Source: Rossellomorea sp036867415
GTDB taxonomy: Bacteria > Bacillota > Bacilli > Bacillales > Bacillaceae_B
Assembly (NCBI RefSeq): GCF_036867415.1
Contig: NZ_JBAJHU010000001.1
Location: 372,001 to 436,000 of the forward strand
Length of the DNA: 64,000 nucleotides
Direction: 5' to 3'
The position numbers were made by a program, and so were the translations under genes. The notes beneath the pieces were generated by a model. It worked only from the letters and a program-made list of their open reading frames with translations, was not told the origin of the DNA and searched no databases. Of this stretch, positions 25,186-32,718 are shown in pieces; the first letter of the stretch is position 1; each line of letters begins with the position of its first letter.

Positions 25186-25977
25186 ATGACAAGCCGCGAA
25201 AACGAAGAACAGCTGACAGGGGGAAATGTCTCGAGCGTATATCGATCGAAAGATACAGTGCGCAGGGAATTGAAACCGGAGAGCAGCAAGGTACATGCCT
25301 TACTGAAGCATTTGAAGAAAAAAAGCTATCCTTATGCCCCTGCATTCCTGGGAATCGATGAAAAGGGCAGGGAGATTCTTTCCTATATTGAAGGGGAAGC
25401 AGGCAATTATCCTTTGAAAGACTATATGTGGTCGGATGATGTGCTAAAGGAGATAGCGAAGATGCTGCGTCTTTACCATGATGCGGTGAGTGATTTTGCA
25501 ATAGACGAAGATTGGCAGCCAATCGATAACACTCCCCTGCCTTATGAAGTTATATGCCACAATGATTTTCCCATTTACAACATCATTTTTCATCATGAAA
25601 AACCGGTGGGGATCATCGATTTCGATGTCGCCGGTCCCGGTCCGAGGGTCTATGACATAGCATACACCCTCTATACGTGCGTTCCATTGAGCAGACTGCA
25701 TCTTTCAGAAACGGGTGAACCGGTAGTGTATAAACCAGAAAATGATGCCGGAAGGATAAAGCGGAGAATTCAATTATTCCTTGACTCCTACGGCATGGAT
25801 TTTGAAGAAGACGTCGTGGACATGGTCATCCGCCGCTTGGAAGGATTGTGTAAAACCATCAAAAGAAAAGCCGGAGAAGGGGATACTGCTTTTCAAAAGA
25901 TGATCGGGGAAGGGCATGTCGAGCATTATGAGAAGGATATTGCGTTTGTTCGGGAGTATGGTAATACGTGGAGATAG
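25186..25977 (+). CDS. APH/choline-kinase-family phosphotransferase
   Basis: 263 residues. Brenner motif HNDFPIYNIIF (near residue 125; catalytic Asp and metal-binding Asn) and DFDVAGPGPRVYDIAY (metal-binding Asp). The N-terminal ATP lobe is short (VSSVYRSKDTVRREL). Relatives are usually annotated as aminoglycoside phosphotransferases, but most phosphorylate small hydroxyl compounds, so resistance cannot be claimed. ATG 25186 follows TAGGAGGTG. A terminator follows. Confidence 0.84.
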   Translation: MTSRENEEQLTGGNVSSVYRSKDTVRRELKPESSKVHALLKHLKKKSYPYAPAFLGIDEKGREILSYIEGEAGNYPLKDYMWSDDVLKEIAKMLRLYHDAVSDFAIDEDWQPIDNTPLPYEVICHNDFPIYNIIFHHEKPVGIIDFDVAGPGPRVYDIAYTLYTCVPLSRLHLSETGEPVVYKPENDAGRIKRRIQLFLDSYGMDFEEDVVDMVIRRLEGLCKTIKRKAGEGDTAFQKMIGEGHVEHYEKDIAFVREYGNTWR

Positions 25978-26010
25978 TAGGAGAAGGTTTCTTATTGTGG
26001 CTCCTCTCTG

Positions 26011-26035
26011 AAAGGGACAAAAGTGTCCCTTTTTT
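26011..26035 (+). terminator. intrinsic terminator
   Basis: Stem AAAGGGACA / TGTCCCTTT around a 4-base loop with a T run, after the phosphotransferase. Confidence 0.9.
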
Positions 26036-26067
26036 AGTCGAAAACGGAAGATCGTTACCAAAATCGA

Positions 26068-26176
26068 AAATATTAATATACTAATTTTTATTGAGCCGGT
26101 TTTCGGATAATTGAGCCGGAATCCGATAATTGTGCCACTTTCCTGGGAATTGAGCCGATTGTCGAATTTTCTTTTC
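26068..26176. repeat. 20-bp phased array, core TTGWGCC, copy 3 of 3
   Basis: Head AATATTAATATACTAATTTTTA, then cores TTGAGCC at 26091 and 26111, TTGTGCC at 26130 and TTGAGCC at 26150 (spacings of 20, 19 and 20), then the tail TTGTCGAATTTTCTTTT. Four units against three in the other copies. It lies between a terminator and the next hydrolase gene. Confidence 0.87.
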
Positions 26177-26253
26177 TAAAATACACCCATATCAAAATTG
26201 AAAAAATGATCGTTTTGAAGGATTTGAGATTTTTGCAGAAAGTTGAGACTTTT

Positions 26254-27126
26254 ATGGAAAACTGGGAGGGAAGAATTCTCGAGACTTTGCGTGGAAAGTT
26301 TGAAGTATTCATAAAGGGTACAGGTGCCCCGCTTTGTGTGACCCACCACTATTCAGAGTTCAATGAAACGGGTGACTATTTTGCAGAGGCCTTTACATTC
26401 AGTCATACGGTCATTCTGGTGAATTTGAGGGAAGCCGGTGCATCCGAAATAGCCACTGCCTCGTATCAGCTGAGTATGCTGGAAACGATTTTTGACTTGG
26501 AAGCCATCCGTGAGAGCCTTGGCTTTGAAAAATGGGGATTTGCGGGCCATTCAACTGGCGGGATGCTCGGAATCATGTATGGAATCTATCATTCTGACAG
26601 TCTATCGTTCATGGTCATTGCCAGTGCAGCGGCAAGGGAATATATGACGTTCTCGAAAGACTGTATCTACAATCCTGAACATTCGAAATTTCAGATCATG
26701 CAGGATTATATGGAAACGCTGAAACAACTTGATCTGAGTAAAGCTGAAAGAAAGGGCATCACTGCCGAACGGATGAAATTATCCTTATTTCGACCAGAGA
26801 AGCATGACCAGTATTTTTCACTTCCGATTAGCAAAAAAATGTCCGGTATTCGGCTAGATTATTTTAGCCGGGAATTGCATGTATTTGATGTAACAAGAAA
26901 ACTTAAGCTGATCTCTGCGCCATCACTCATCTTGTGCGGCAGGCATGACGTTCAGTGTCCTGTGTCGTATTCAATTGAAATAGCGGAGGCAATCCCGCAA
27001 TCAAGACTTAAGATATTTGAAGAAAGCAATCATTATCCTTTCTTAGAGGAGAAGGAATTTTTTGAAGAAGTATTTGGGGATTTTGTAGAACAGGTTACCG
27101 GGCAAAGCAAGAATCCGAGGAGGTGA
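26254..27126 (+). CDS. alpha/beta hydrolase
   Basis: About 290 residues. GFAGHSTGGMLGIMYG is the nucleophile elbow (Ser near residue 103), LILCGRHDVQCP supplies the acid and ESNHYPFLEE the His. The start is uncertain: ATG 26254 is listed, ATG 26206 is also in frame, and neither has a strong ribosome site, while GGGAGGG inside the frame points to a later TTG. It ends five bases before fosB, so the two may be cotranscribed. Confidence 0.78.
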   Translation: MENWEGRILETLRGKFEVFIKGTGAPLCVTHHYSEFNETGDYFAEAFTFSHTVILVNLREAGASEIATASYQLSMLETIFDLEAIRESLGFEKWGFAGHSTGGMLGIMYGIYHSDSLSFMVIASAAAREYMTFSKDCIYNPEHSKFQIMQDYMETLKQLDLSKAERKGITAERMKLSLFRPEKHDQYFSLPISKKMSGIRLDYFSRELHVFDVTRKLKLISAPSLILCGRHDVQCPVSYSIEIAEAIPQSRLKIFEESNHYPFLEEKEFFEEVFGDFVEQVTGQSKNPRR

Positions 27127-27130
27127 AATC

Positions 27131-27553
27131 ATGTCAGTAAAAGGACTCAACCATTTATTGTTTTCAGTGTCCAACCTGGAAGAGTCAATCTTGTTTTATC
27201 AGCAAGCATTTGGCGCAAAGCTGCTGGTAAAGGGTCGCACTACTGCTTACTTTGATCTGAACGGCATGTGGCTTGCCCTTAATGAAGAAAAGGACATCCC
27301 CCGCAATGAAATCAGCCAATCGTACACGCATATTGCTTTTTCGGTAGAAGAATCAGGGTTTGATGATATAGTACATAAATTAAAGCAGTTGAATACCAAT
27401 ATCCTGCCTGGCCGGCTTAGAGACGAAAGGGATAAAAAGTCCGTTTACTTTACCGATCCGGATGGTCATAAATTTGAATTTCATACGGGCAGTTTGCAGG
27501 ACAGGCTGGATTATTATAGGAAGGAAAAGCCGCATATAGAGTTTTATGATTGA
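27131..27553 (+). CDS. fosB: metallothiol transferase FosB (fosfomycin resistance)
   Basis: 140 residues, the normal FosB length. It adds bacillithiol (or cysteine) to fosfomycin, opening the epoxide. The sequence is close to remembered B. subtilis FosB throughout: NHLLFSVSNLEESI (metal-binding His near the start), KGRTTAYFDLNGMWLALN, SYTHIAF (second His), NILPGRLRDERDKKSVYFTDPDGH and the Glu ligand in KFEFHTG. GAGGAGGTG precedes the ATG. It implies a bacillithiol-using cell. Confidence 0.95.
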   Translation: MSVKGLNHLLFSVSNLEESILFYQQAFGAKLLVKGRTTAYFDLNGMWLALNEEKDIPRNEISQSYTHIAFSVEESGFDDIVHKLKQLNTNILPGRLRDERDKKSVYFTDPDGHKFEFHTGSLQDRLDYYRKEKPHIEFYD

Positions 27554-27629
27554 TTGATTGATTTTGAAAGGACTGACGCAGGTTATTTCAAACCAACAAA
27601 TAATATGAACAAAAGGAAGGTGGTTGGAT

Positions 27630-28091
27630 ATGGGGCATCCAAAACATATCATTGCAGTTTCCGCATATGTTACGAATGAAAATGGAGAAGCATTATTGGT
27701 CAAGACCCATTGGCGGTCTGATACTTGGGAGCCGCCAGGAGGGCAAGTGGAAGAAGGAGAGGCTTTAGATGAAGCTGTATGCAGGGAAATAGAAGAGGAA
27801 ACCGGTATCCTCATCTCACCCATTGGAATAACGGGTGTGTATTACAATACAACGAAGAATCTATTATCAGTCGTGTTCAATGCGAGTGTAACGGGTGGTG
27901 AATTAAAGATTCAGCCAGAAGAAATTAAAGAGGCAGCGTTCATTAAGCTGACTGAAGAGAACATTGATACATATATAACTCGTCCCCATATGAAATCCCG
28001 TACCATTGATTGTATGAAAGCAAAAAGCGTCATCCCTTATGAAACGTGGGAAGTGGAACCTTATAATCTGGTGGGGAGGTTGTCGGAATAA
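27630..28091 (+). CDS. Nudix hydrolase
   Basis: 153 residues. Complete Nudix box GGQVEEGEALDEAVCREIEEETGI (24 residues near 37-60). The N-terminus HIIAVSAYVTNENGEALLVKTHWR is a typical opening strand. ATG 27630 follows GGAAGGTGG. The substrate is unknown. Confidence 0.86.
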   Translation: MGHPKHIIAVSAYVTNENGEALLVKTHWRSDTWEPPGGQVEEGEALDEAVCREIEEETGILISPIGITGVYYNTTKNLLSVVFNASVTGGELKIQPEEIKEAAFIKLTEENIDTYITRPHMKSRTIDCMKAKSVIPYETWEVEPYNLVGRLSE

Positions 28092-28273
28092 TTCCTATAC
28101 CAGAGACATTGGTCCAGAACCGCAGATTCCGCATGTCATAATTGTCGGGGATAAACATCACCACTCATTGTATAGCAAATCATATGAATAGTTTCCATTT
28201 GAAAGGATAATTTTGGAACCTTTTGAGGTCTCCTTCGTACTTGTTACTATATCGAAGGGGGAGAGGCGATAGC

Positions 28274-28645
28274 TTGGAAGTGAAATATAAGACAACACCT
28301 GAATCTCAGCCGATTGCAGAGAAAGAATACAGTCTCAGAACAGTATTGAATATGATGGGGATTGTGATATTTGGGGGGATATTATTACAAAGTTTGACCG
28401 TTCCAATCGTGCTCGATGGAAACGGGGAGTTCTCACAGATTGAAGAAATAAAGATGAGCGCAGGTAAATTCGTCGAATTCTTCTTGTTTACTTTAGGATG
28501 CGGGATAATTTATTACTTTCTGGTAAATGTTTATTTTATGGGGAAGAAATGGAGAAGAATATTCTTCATTTCTATTACTCTATTGGCATTCTTCAGTATC
28601 TATATGGTGTTTTTTTATTTACTGCAGCATCCTCTGTCACATTAA
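28274..28645 (+). CDS. membrane protein, unknown
   Basis: 123 residues. After a 23-residue polar N-terminus there are hydrophobic segments at about 24-46, 64-90 and 95-118. TTG 28274 is preferred because GGGGGAGAGG lies eight bases upstream; the frame also opens at 28223. No family recognised. It is followed by GGGTCTGTCCCCCGTTCC, a partial member of the dispersed repeat family. Confidence 0.55.
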   Translation: MEVKYKTTPESQPIAEKEYSLRTVLNMMGIVIFGGILLQSLTVPIVLDGNGEFSQIEEIKMSAGKFVEFFLFTLGCGIIYYFLVNVYFMGKKWRRIFFISITLLAFFSIYMVFFYLLQHPLSH

Positions 28646-28713
28646 AAGGGGAATTGACTAAAAGCAGGGTCTGTCCCCCGTTCCTCAAAAGGAAGACCCT
28701 CCTTCTCTATTTC

Positions 28714-29136
28714 TTAAACCGTCCCCTCTACATATCTCTTAAAATTATCAAGTATCGCCTGCCACCCCTCACGCTGCATGTCGATCGGATTCTCAGTATC
28801 TGCATCAAATGTTTCCACGATTTCGGTTTCATTTCCCTGCCCGTTGAATGTGATGCTGACGGTTCGCCCATCTTCCATTGAGTAAGCAATAACCTCATTA
28901 ATTTTGACCTCATCATACGTACCGCCGAAATCGAAGCCGAAGCTGCCATCTTTCGCTTCCATCCTGGAAAGGAAATTTCCGCCTACCCGTAAATCATTCT
29001 CTGCAAAAGGGGTGTGCCAGTCATCGGAAGCGGCATTCCATTTTGTGATATGGTTTGGCGCTGTCCAATATTCCCAGACTTTTGCCACCGGTGCCTGTAC
29101 CGATGATTTGATGGTGATTTTATTCGAATTTCCCAT
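28714..29136 (-). CDS. SRPBCC/AHSA1-like protein
   Basis: 140 residues. Start SNKITIKSSVQAPVAKVWEYWTAPNHITKW and end DMQREGWQAILDNFKRYVE are characteristic of Aha1-type START-like domains (activator of Hsp90 ATPase homologue 1-like). These bind hydrophobic ligands; the role here is unknown. ATG 29136 has GAGGAAGT upstream, and the longer frame to 29226 has none. Confidence 0.85.
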   Translation of the reverse strand: MGNSNKITIKSSVQAPVAKVWEYWTAPNHITKWNAASDDWHTPFAENDLRVGGNFLSRMEAKDGSFGFDFGGTYDEVKINEVIAYSMEDGRTVSITFNGQGNETEIVETFDADTENPIDMQREGWQAILDNFKRYVEGTV

Positions 29137-29226
29137 TCTACTTAACTTCCTCTCATAAGAAAAATGTTGTTGTTCAAATAGGTGTACAAATCTACTTCTA
29201 TTGTACATGTTTCCGTAGACTTGCAC

Positions 29227-29788
29227 TATAGCTTTCAGTCCTGTTTTTTGTTGATCAAGGGGTCATGTTTGGGGTTCCATTTTTGCAGCCGTATTAAGAC
29301 ACTTATATGAACCCTTCTATTAAGGGATTTGTCTCGATAGAAAATTTTTCTTGAGTAAGATGGGTTATTTTGAAATAATTGGTAGTGAACTGGACTGGGA
29401 GTGAGAATCATGATTCGGTTATATCGTGAGAAAGTTTCATATTTTGTAAAGACTCTAATAGAAATTCAGGAGTAAACATACTGGTGAAAGTTGATCGAAA
29501 AGTGTCCATAGTTGAAAATAAACGCTTATAGATTGAGCACTGCTGTTTAAATGATTGCTAATAAAGGGGAAATGGTGATGATTGATGATGAAATTAACCG
29601 ATGGAGAGTTCATCGGTCATTTAATTGAAACGGAAAAGTTATGGAGGTTATAAATAACTTCATAGATTGCCATTAATTTTGAAATATGAAGACTGACCCC
29701 TTGCTTCCGAGCACCAGATGATCCGTCCCGGTGCTCTTCAGAAATTGAGATTAAGTGAAGAGGAATTCTATACAAAGGAGGGAAAACA
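29227..29788. other. intergenic stretch without a recognisable gene
   Basis: About 560 bases between the SRPBCC gene and the isochorismatase. Only short frames occur; one at 29586-29654 (22 codons, MMKLTDGEFIGHLIETEKLW) has a weak ribosome site and no recognised match. No terminator or repeat stands out. Confidence 0.5.
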
Positions 29789-30310
29789 ATGAACAATGCC
29801 TTACTGCTCATCGATGTACAAAACGGGATGTTTGCCGATAGAGCATCGGTATATGAGGGGGATAGACTCGTTTCCACCATACAAACATTACTTGAGAAAG
29901 CCCGTTCTGCCGATACCTCAGTCATTTACGTCCAGCATAACGCCCCTGCAGGGAAACCTCTTGAATATGGGACAGAAGAATGGGGAATACACCCAGATAT
30001 CAAACCGCGGGCAGAGGATGCGGTCATTCAAAAAACGTCACCAGATTCATTCCTGGACACTGAATTAGAGGAAGAGTTGATCAAAAAACGCATCACCCAT
30101 CTGTATATTGCAGGGATTCAGACTGAAGCGTGCGTGGACACGACCTGCCGCAGTGCTTTTAGTAAGGGATATAAAGTTACATTAATCTCAGATGCCCACA
30201 GTACGTGGGATTCTGATGAACTGACTGCGCAGCAGATCATCCATCATCATAATGTGGTGCTGAGGTGGTTTGCTGATGTTTATTCGTCTGGCGAAATCGA
30301 GTTTCGTTAA
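29789..30310 (+). CDS. isochorismatase-family cysteine hydrolase
   Basis: 173 residues. The catalytic triad is visible: Asp in LLIDVQNGM (residue 9), Lys in the AVIQKTSPDSF segment (near residue 82) and Cys in GIQTEACVDTT (near residue 115). Relatives are nicotinamidases, carbamoylases and similar amidases; the exact substrate cannot be told. AAAGGAGGG precedes the ATG. Confidence 0.9.
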   Translation: MNNALLLIDVQNGMFADRASVYEGDRLVSTIQTLLEKARSADTSVIYVQHNAPAGKPLEYGTEEWGIHPDIKPRAEDAVIQKTSPDSFLDTELEEELIKKRITHLYIAGIQTEACVDTTCRSAFSKGYKVTLISDAHSTWDSDELTAQQIIHHHNVVLRWFADVYSSGEIEFR

Positions 30311-30372
30311 TGAGGTTGTTCGAATGGATACATTTCCCAGGCGATAGATGAAGACAAGCAAGGAGGAATAAA

Positions 30373-30840
30373 ATGAGTCGTTACATAATCCAAATCGGAC
30401 TTGGTGTGGGAGTCCTTCTATTTTCGATTTTTGCAACATTGTACGAGGGTTCCGAAATAGTGGATAGGCAATTTGAATGGGAGTATTCAACCCCTTTTTC
30501 CGGTGCAGTAGATAAAGAGAGTGATATTTCAAAGTTTGATTACATTGTGTATGCAATCAAGTTTAAGCCTGCCTTTCCGATAGTTATGGCAATCAGCAGT
30601 ACATATTTATTGGTGGTGGCAGGTTATCTGTTAATGAATCGAAAACGATTCTTCACCTTTTACCTTCCAATTAATGCAGTTCTGCAGTTTATTTTAGGCT
30701 GGCTGATGTTTTCTTCTACCACTCAAGGAGCACAAGCTTTGTCTTATATTTTCTTACTTTGTGGGGCTCTATTTGTGGTCGGTGCTTTAATGTATCAGTT
30801 TGCTCCTTTTAACCTTGGTATAGGGTTGAAAAAAAGGTAG
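30373..30840 (+). CDS. DUF4306 (YjdJ-like) membrane protein
   Basis: 155 residues with four hydrophobic segments (about 4-22, 68-88, 94-114 and 122-143). The motif ATLYEGSEIVDRQFEWEYSTPF after helix 1 recalls Bacillus YjdJ/DUF4306; recognition is from memory. CAAGGAGG precedes the ATG. It lies 62 bases after the isochorismatase. Confidence 0.65.
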   Translation: MSRYIIQIGLGVGVLLFSIFATLYEGSEIVDRQFEWEYSTPFSGAVDKESDISKFDYIVYAIKFKPAFPIVMAISSTYLLVVAGYLLMNRKRFFTFYLPINAVLQFILGWLMFSSTTQGAQALSYIFLLCGALFVVGALMYQFAPFNLGIGLKKR

Positions 30841-30882
30841 TTGAAATGCGTCATGGTTACAGGTACAGGTATGAAATGAAAG

Positions 30883-31041
30883 TTGAGGATATTAGCCGGT
30901 CTGCCTGTTATTCTTATCGGAGGTATTATGTTTGGTTTAACAGTTGATGACTTCCACTTTATAGGGAACACAGTCATTAAGTTAACAGGGATCGGGTTAT
31001 GTTTAATTGGGGTCTTTGTTTCTAGAAGAATAGGGTCGTAA
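30883..31041 (+). CDS. 52-residue two-helix membrane protein (possible)
   Basis: A short frame beginning at TTG 30883 (LRILAGLPVILIGGIMFGL), then VDDFHFIGN, then a second helix TGIGLCLIGVFVS and the basic end RRIGS. The composition is that of a real small membrane protein, it ends just before a strong terminator, and it follows another membrane gene by 42 bases. The ribosome site is weak, so it may instead be a truncated remnant. Confidence 0.45.
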   Translation: MRILAGLPVILIGGIMFGLTVDDFHFIGNTVIKLTGIGLCLIGVFVSRRIGS

Positions 31042-31048
31042 AGACAGT

Positions 31049-31084
31049 AGAAAGCCCCCTGACATTTGTCCGGGGGCTTTCTGG
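31049..31084. terminator. bidirectional terminator
   Basis: Stem AGAAAGCCCCC / GGGGGCTTTCT with T- or A-rich flanks, separating the plus-strand membrane genes from the minus-strand pair beyond it. Confidence 0.85.
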
Positions 31085-31119
31085 TTTCAATTCTATTGCT
31101 CGGATTCAAAATAATTAAT

Positions 31120-31362
31120 CTAAGGACGTTCCAGCACTGCCGCGAGCATCCTATGGACAACTTCATGGTCTCGAGGATCGTGAAGGTGGTATTCACCTCC
31201 GGGCAAAGTGTACCATTCTTCGGCACCTGCATACGTGATGGCGAGCGCGAGCGTACCGTCGTCAGTACAAGAGGTGAAAAGTTCAAGCTCGCCGCTGATC
31301 ACACCGGCCTCAGATGTCATGACGCCGTGGGTTGCAGTAAAGGTTGTCGACTTCTTTTCCAT
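31120..31362 (-). CDS. hypothetical 80-residue protein
   Basis: About 80 residues, mildly acidic, soluble: MEKKSTTFTATHGVMTSEAG at the start and HDPRDHEVVHRMLAAVLERP at the end, probably a small beta sheet followed by one helix. ATG 31362 is set by AAGGGAGG. I recognise no family. It follows the nuclease gene on the same strand, 69 bases away. Confidence 0.55.
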   Translation of the reverse strand: MEKKSTTFTATHGVMTSEAGVISGELELFTSCTDDGTLALAITYAGAEEWYTLPGGEYHLHDPRDHEVVHRMLAAVLERP

Positions 31363-31430
31363 ACGAGTGCCTCCCTTCTCATGCAGGATGTTTCTCATTA
31401 AGTACCACTAGTGCAATGTAAGCAAACACA

Positions 31431-32063
31431 TCAGTAGTAACAGGAGTTGAGCATACTCTGAAGAGCGGACTTTTCTGATGCCTGCAGACTTAGATCCCAG
31501 CTGTACTTCGTATTGATCCACCATTTCGCATATCCACAGCGGGCACCTGAACGAGGCGGCTGCCAGGTTGATGGATCCTGGTCCCCTTTTGAACGGTTGG
31601 AGCTTGCGGTCACGGCGATCAAATGCGGGCCGCTGAGATCGTTGGCGAAGTCCTCGCGTTTATCTGTCGACCAGCTGCCGGCACCTGAACGCCATGCTTC
31701 CGCGAGCGGAACGATGTGGTCAATGTCGAGGTCGGAAGGCGAATACACAATGACGCCGTCAAAATAACTGTACCACTTGCCGGAAGTGACAGGGCAGTCA
31801 CCGCTGTAGTAATCAGCGTCACGCTGCAGGACGAGTTGGCGGGTGTCACAGCCATTTCCCTGGCCGATCCAGTGAGGGAATTTGTCCCGCGAATAGCCGG
31901 TCATGGAGCTTTCGGTCTTGACGGTCAACGAGTCCAACTGAGATTGTGCGGCGGATTTAGAAGGTGTGCCCGGCGGAATAGCCGAGGCGGTTGGCAGGTC
32001 AAAATCAAAAGCGGCAAACGACAGGATCAGGGCAAATACTAAGGACAATGATTTTTTCAGCAT
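31431..32063 (-). CDS. secreted HNH-family nuclease (GmrSD/DUF1524-like)
   Basis: 210 residues. Sec signal peptide: KK, hydrophobic LSLVFALILSFAAF, cleavage near ASA-IPPG (residues 26-29). The catalytic segment LDIDHIVPLAEAWRSGA (near residue 112) is the HNH beta-beta-alpha-metal core, followed by the Asn-rich LIAVTASSNRSKGDQDP with the conserved Asn and His equivalents. GCDTRQLVLQRDA and four Cys residues suit an extracellular enzyme. It probably degrades extracellular DNA. AGGAGG precedes the ATG. Confidence 0.88.
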   Translation of the reverse strand: MLKKSLSLVFALILSFAAFDFDLPTASAIPPGTPSKSAAQSQLDSLTVKTESSMTGYSRDKFPHWIGQGNGCDTRQLVLQRDADYYSGDCPVTSGKWYSYFDGVIVYSPSDLDIDHIVPLAEAWRSGAGSWSTDKREDFANDLSGPHLIAVTASSNRSKGDQDPSTWQPPRSGARCGYAKWWINTKYSWDLSLQASEKSALQSMLNSCYY

Positions 32064-32718
32064 GGAATGCCTCCTATATGTAATTTTTTTATACTAACAT
32101 CTGTTTAAGATGTTAATAGAAAGATCGCAGAAGTGGCGAAGAGGGGACCAGCCAGTACAAGGAAAGTAATCGGTAGGATATGTATTATAAGAGTATTATT
32201 CTGTAAAAAATAACGCACCCCTCTATGAGCTATGATAGTATATGTTTTTAACTTTAAATAGTGTGAATATTCATATTTTAATAGGAATTTGAATCGATTT
32301 TACTAAAATGAAGAAATCAATGAGTACATATCGATTCATTTCCTATGATTAAAAAGGGTATCTTCCCTAGATCACTTCCTCTTTTAAATAAAAACCCCAA
32401 TTCCCTCCCGTACTTTTAGTAGTTTTCAAGTATGTATCCCTCCCAAAAAAAGAAATTCAGACAGTATCCATCTGTATGCCTATGTCAAAAGACCTTATGG
32501 AAACACCATTTGTCAATACGATTCAGGGGGCTATACAATACAGTTATCAACCTCAATGTACCTCATCGTATGTCATCTTCAGAACACTTCAAGTGACCGC
32601 ATTTAATCAAAGGGGGGAGTAAAAGTACTCGCAGAACTGTCAAACCGTTATTTCAATTTCCATCATGATGTACATAAGCTATGAATCTACCAGAATGATA
32701 TGGCAAAGGAGAATGGGA
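32064..32718. other. long upstream region of the protease gene
   Basis: About 650 bases, A/T-rich, between the divergent nuclease and protease genes. I see no gene over 30 codons with a ribosome site and no repeat. GGGGGGAG at 32612-32619 looks like a ribosome site, but no sensible frame follows. It presumably carries both promoters, which I could not place with confidence. Confidence 0.5.

Noticed and set aside
25186..25977. Aminoglycoside resistance gene
   Set aside because: The APH fold is present, but nothing in the sequence points to an aminoglycoside substrate, so only the family is reported.
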